64,000 nt of DNA from Saccharicrinis sp963665705 (GTDB taxonomy: Bacteria; Bacteroidota; Bacteroidia; Bacteroidales; Marinilabiliaceae). The DNA lies in the NCBI GenBank assembly GCA_963665705.1, contig OY762448.1, positions 2,852,001 through 2,916,000 on the forward strand, given 5' to 3'. Of this stretch, positions 63,425 to 64,000 are shown in pieces (position 1 is the stretch's first letter; each line of letters starts with the position of its first letter). A model generated the notes under the pieces. It was not told the DNA's origin. It worked only from the letters and a program-made list of their open reading frames with translations, and ran no database searches. The position numbers and the translations under genes are program-made.

Positions 63425-63614
63425 ACTCTCAATTTTTGTCCATTATCGTGCAAATTTTCAAAAGCGTACATCACCACCCTAAATTTCAAGTGACTTTTTT
63501 CTTATTTTTTAACTTTTTTTCCTTAAAACCCTACTAAATATCATAATTTCAGATCATCAATTTTTCTACATTCGTAAACAAATTATTAAATATTAACCTA
63601 AAACTGGTAAAATA

Positions 63615-64000
63615 ATGAATAAACCATTTCACTTTTTATGCAGCATTGCAATGCTGTTGTGCTTCATCTCTTCATCTTTAATAGCACAAAAAGAAAGATC
63701 TGAAATTGCAAAAGAAGACACTTGGAATGTATATGATTTATATGAATCTGATGAAGCCTGGAGTGCTGCAAAAGATAAATTAATTGAAGAAGCTGCTGCA
63801 TTAGAAAGCTACAAAGGTAAATTAGGCTCTTCTGCAAAAACTCTACTTGACTTCTTAACTTTAAGTAGTAATATTGATAAAGAAGGATCTCGTTTATATA
63901 TTTATACATCATTAAAATCTGATGTTGATTTAAGAAATCAGCAAAATCAAGCTTTAAAAAAAGAAATCAGACAAACATTTATTGTTCTAGGTCAAAAAAT
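63615..64000 (+). CDS. secreted oligoendopeptidase F-like peptidase, 5' part
   Basis: The reading frame starts at ATG 63615 and runs open past the window's edge, so only about 128 residues are seen. A signal peptide ends near SSLIAQ. The mature start WNVYDLYESDEAWSAAK and LLDFLTLSSNIDKEGSRLYI match the N-terminal part of oligoendopeptidase F (M3B). The catalytic HExxH lies outside the window. The unusual point is the export signal. The upstream 190 bp hold a TACATTCG box at about 63572, a near match to the -7 consensus. Confidence 0.75.
   Translation, partial: MNKPFHFLCSIAMLLCFISSSLIAQKERSEIAKEDTWNVYDLYESDEAWSAAKDKLIEEAAALESYKGKLGSSAKTLLDFLTLSSNIDKEGSRLYIYTSLKSDVDLRNQQNQALKKEIRQTFIVLGQK

Noticed and set aside
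1..64000. tRNA or rRNA genes
   Set aside because: Looked for GTTCGANTCC-type T-arms and long GC-rich tracts; none was convincing in this AT-rich window.

Overview
The window is AT-rich chromosomal DNA from a member of the Bacteroidota, most likely a marine or sediment Bacteroidales/Marinilabiliales-type organism; this assignment is inferred from gene content. Supporting signs are an S46 dipeptidyl peptidase, a DUF3078 protein, a stand-alone TonB receptor, fused RimB-RimK, a UbiA-Maf-KdsC cluster, menaquinone as the quinone made, and several promoters of the Bacteroidota form (TTG or TTTG, about 19 bp, TAnnTTTG). Only one gene has a strong Shine-Dalgarno sequence. No rRNA or tRNA gene was seen.

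Layout. 1-7 kb: exported Fe/Mn superoxide dismutase, RimB-RimK fusion, and an etfB-etfA-acyl-CoA dehydrogenase operon on the minus strand. 6.7-12.1 kb: YfiR-like protein, TonB-dependent receptor, a 334-bp structured non-coding repeat, and a LytS/LytTR two-component operon. 12.3-17.7 kb: sulfotransferase, a complete IS66-family element with perfect 8-bp target duplication that appears to build a promoter for exported MsrB, a DUF3078 protein, a candidate small RNA and a YciO/Sua5 protein. 17.7-24.5 kb: TrkH-TrkA potassium uptake, ComEC, an SRPBCC protein and a secreted C1-type peptidase. 24.6-33.6 kb: menaquinone genes menF-menD-menB, then a chemotaxis receptor, then menA-menC-menE. 33.6-45 kb: NdpA-like protein, a large secreted gluzincin/propeller/barrel protein, GH13 enzyme, a small SD-led orphan protein, a membrane phosphoesterase, the carboxynorspermidine polyamine pair and PlsC. 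45-54.3 kb: sensor kinase, CysQ-like phosphatase, APH-fold kinase, DUF2520 protein, DPP11-like peptidase, and Maf/UbiA/KdsC-like operon. 54.5-54.9 kb: a helically phased array of an 8-mer. 55-59.5 kb: FetAB-like exporter, ThpR, small outer-membrane barrel, DUF429 protein and PanE. 59.5-62.3 kb: queC-queE-queF led by a candidate preQ1-I riboswitch. 62.4-64 kb: membrane J-domain protein and the start of a secreted PepF-like peptidase.

Most genes are conserved housekeeping functions: quinone, polyamine, queuosine and lipid synthesis, K+ and Fe handling, and secreted proteolysis. The least explained parts are non-coding: the phased array at 54565-54881, the large inverted-repeat element at 9802-10135, the IS-made promoter at 14724-14753, the candidate sRNA at 16891-17018 and the riboswitch upstream of queC.
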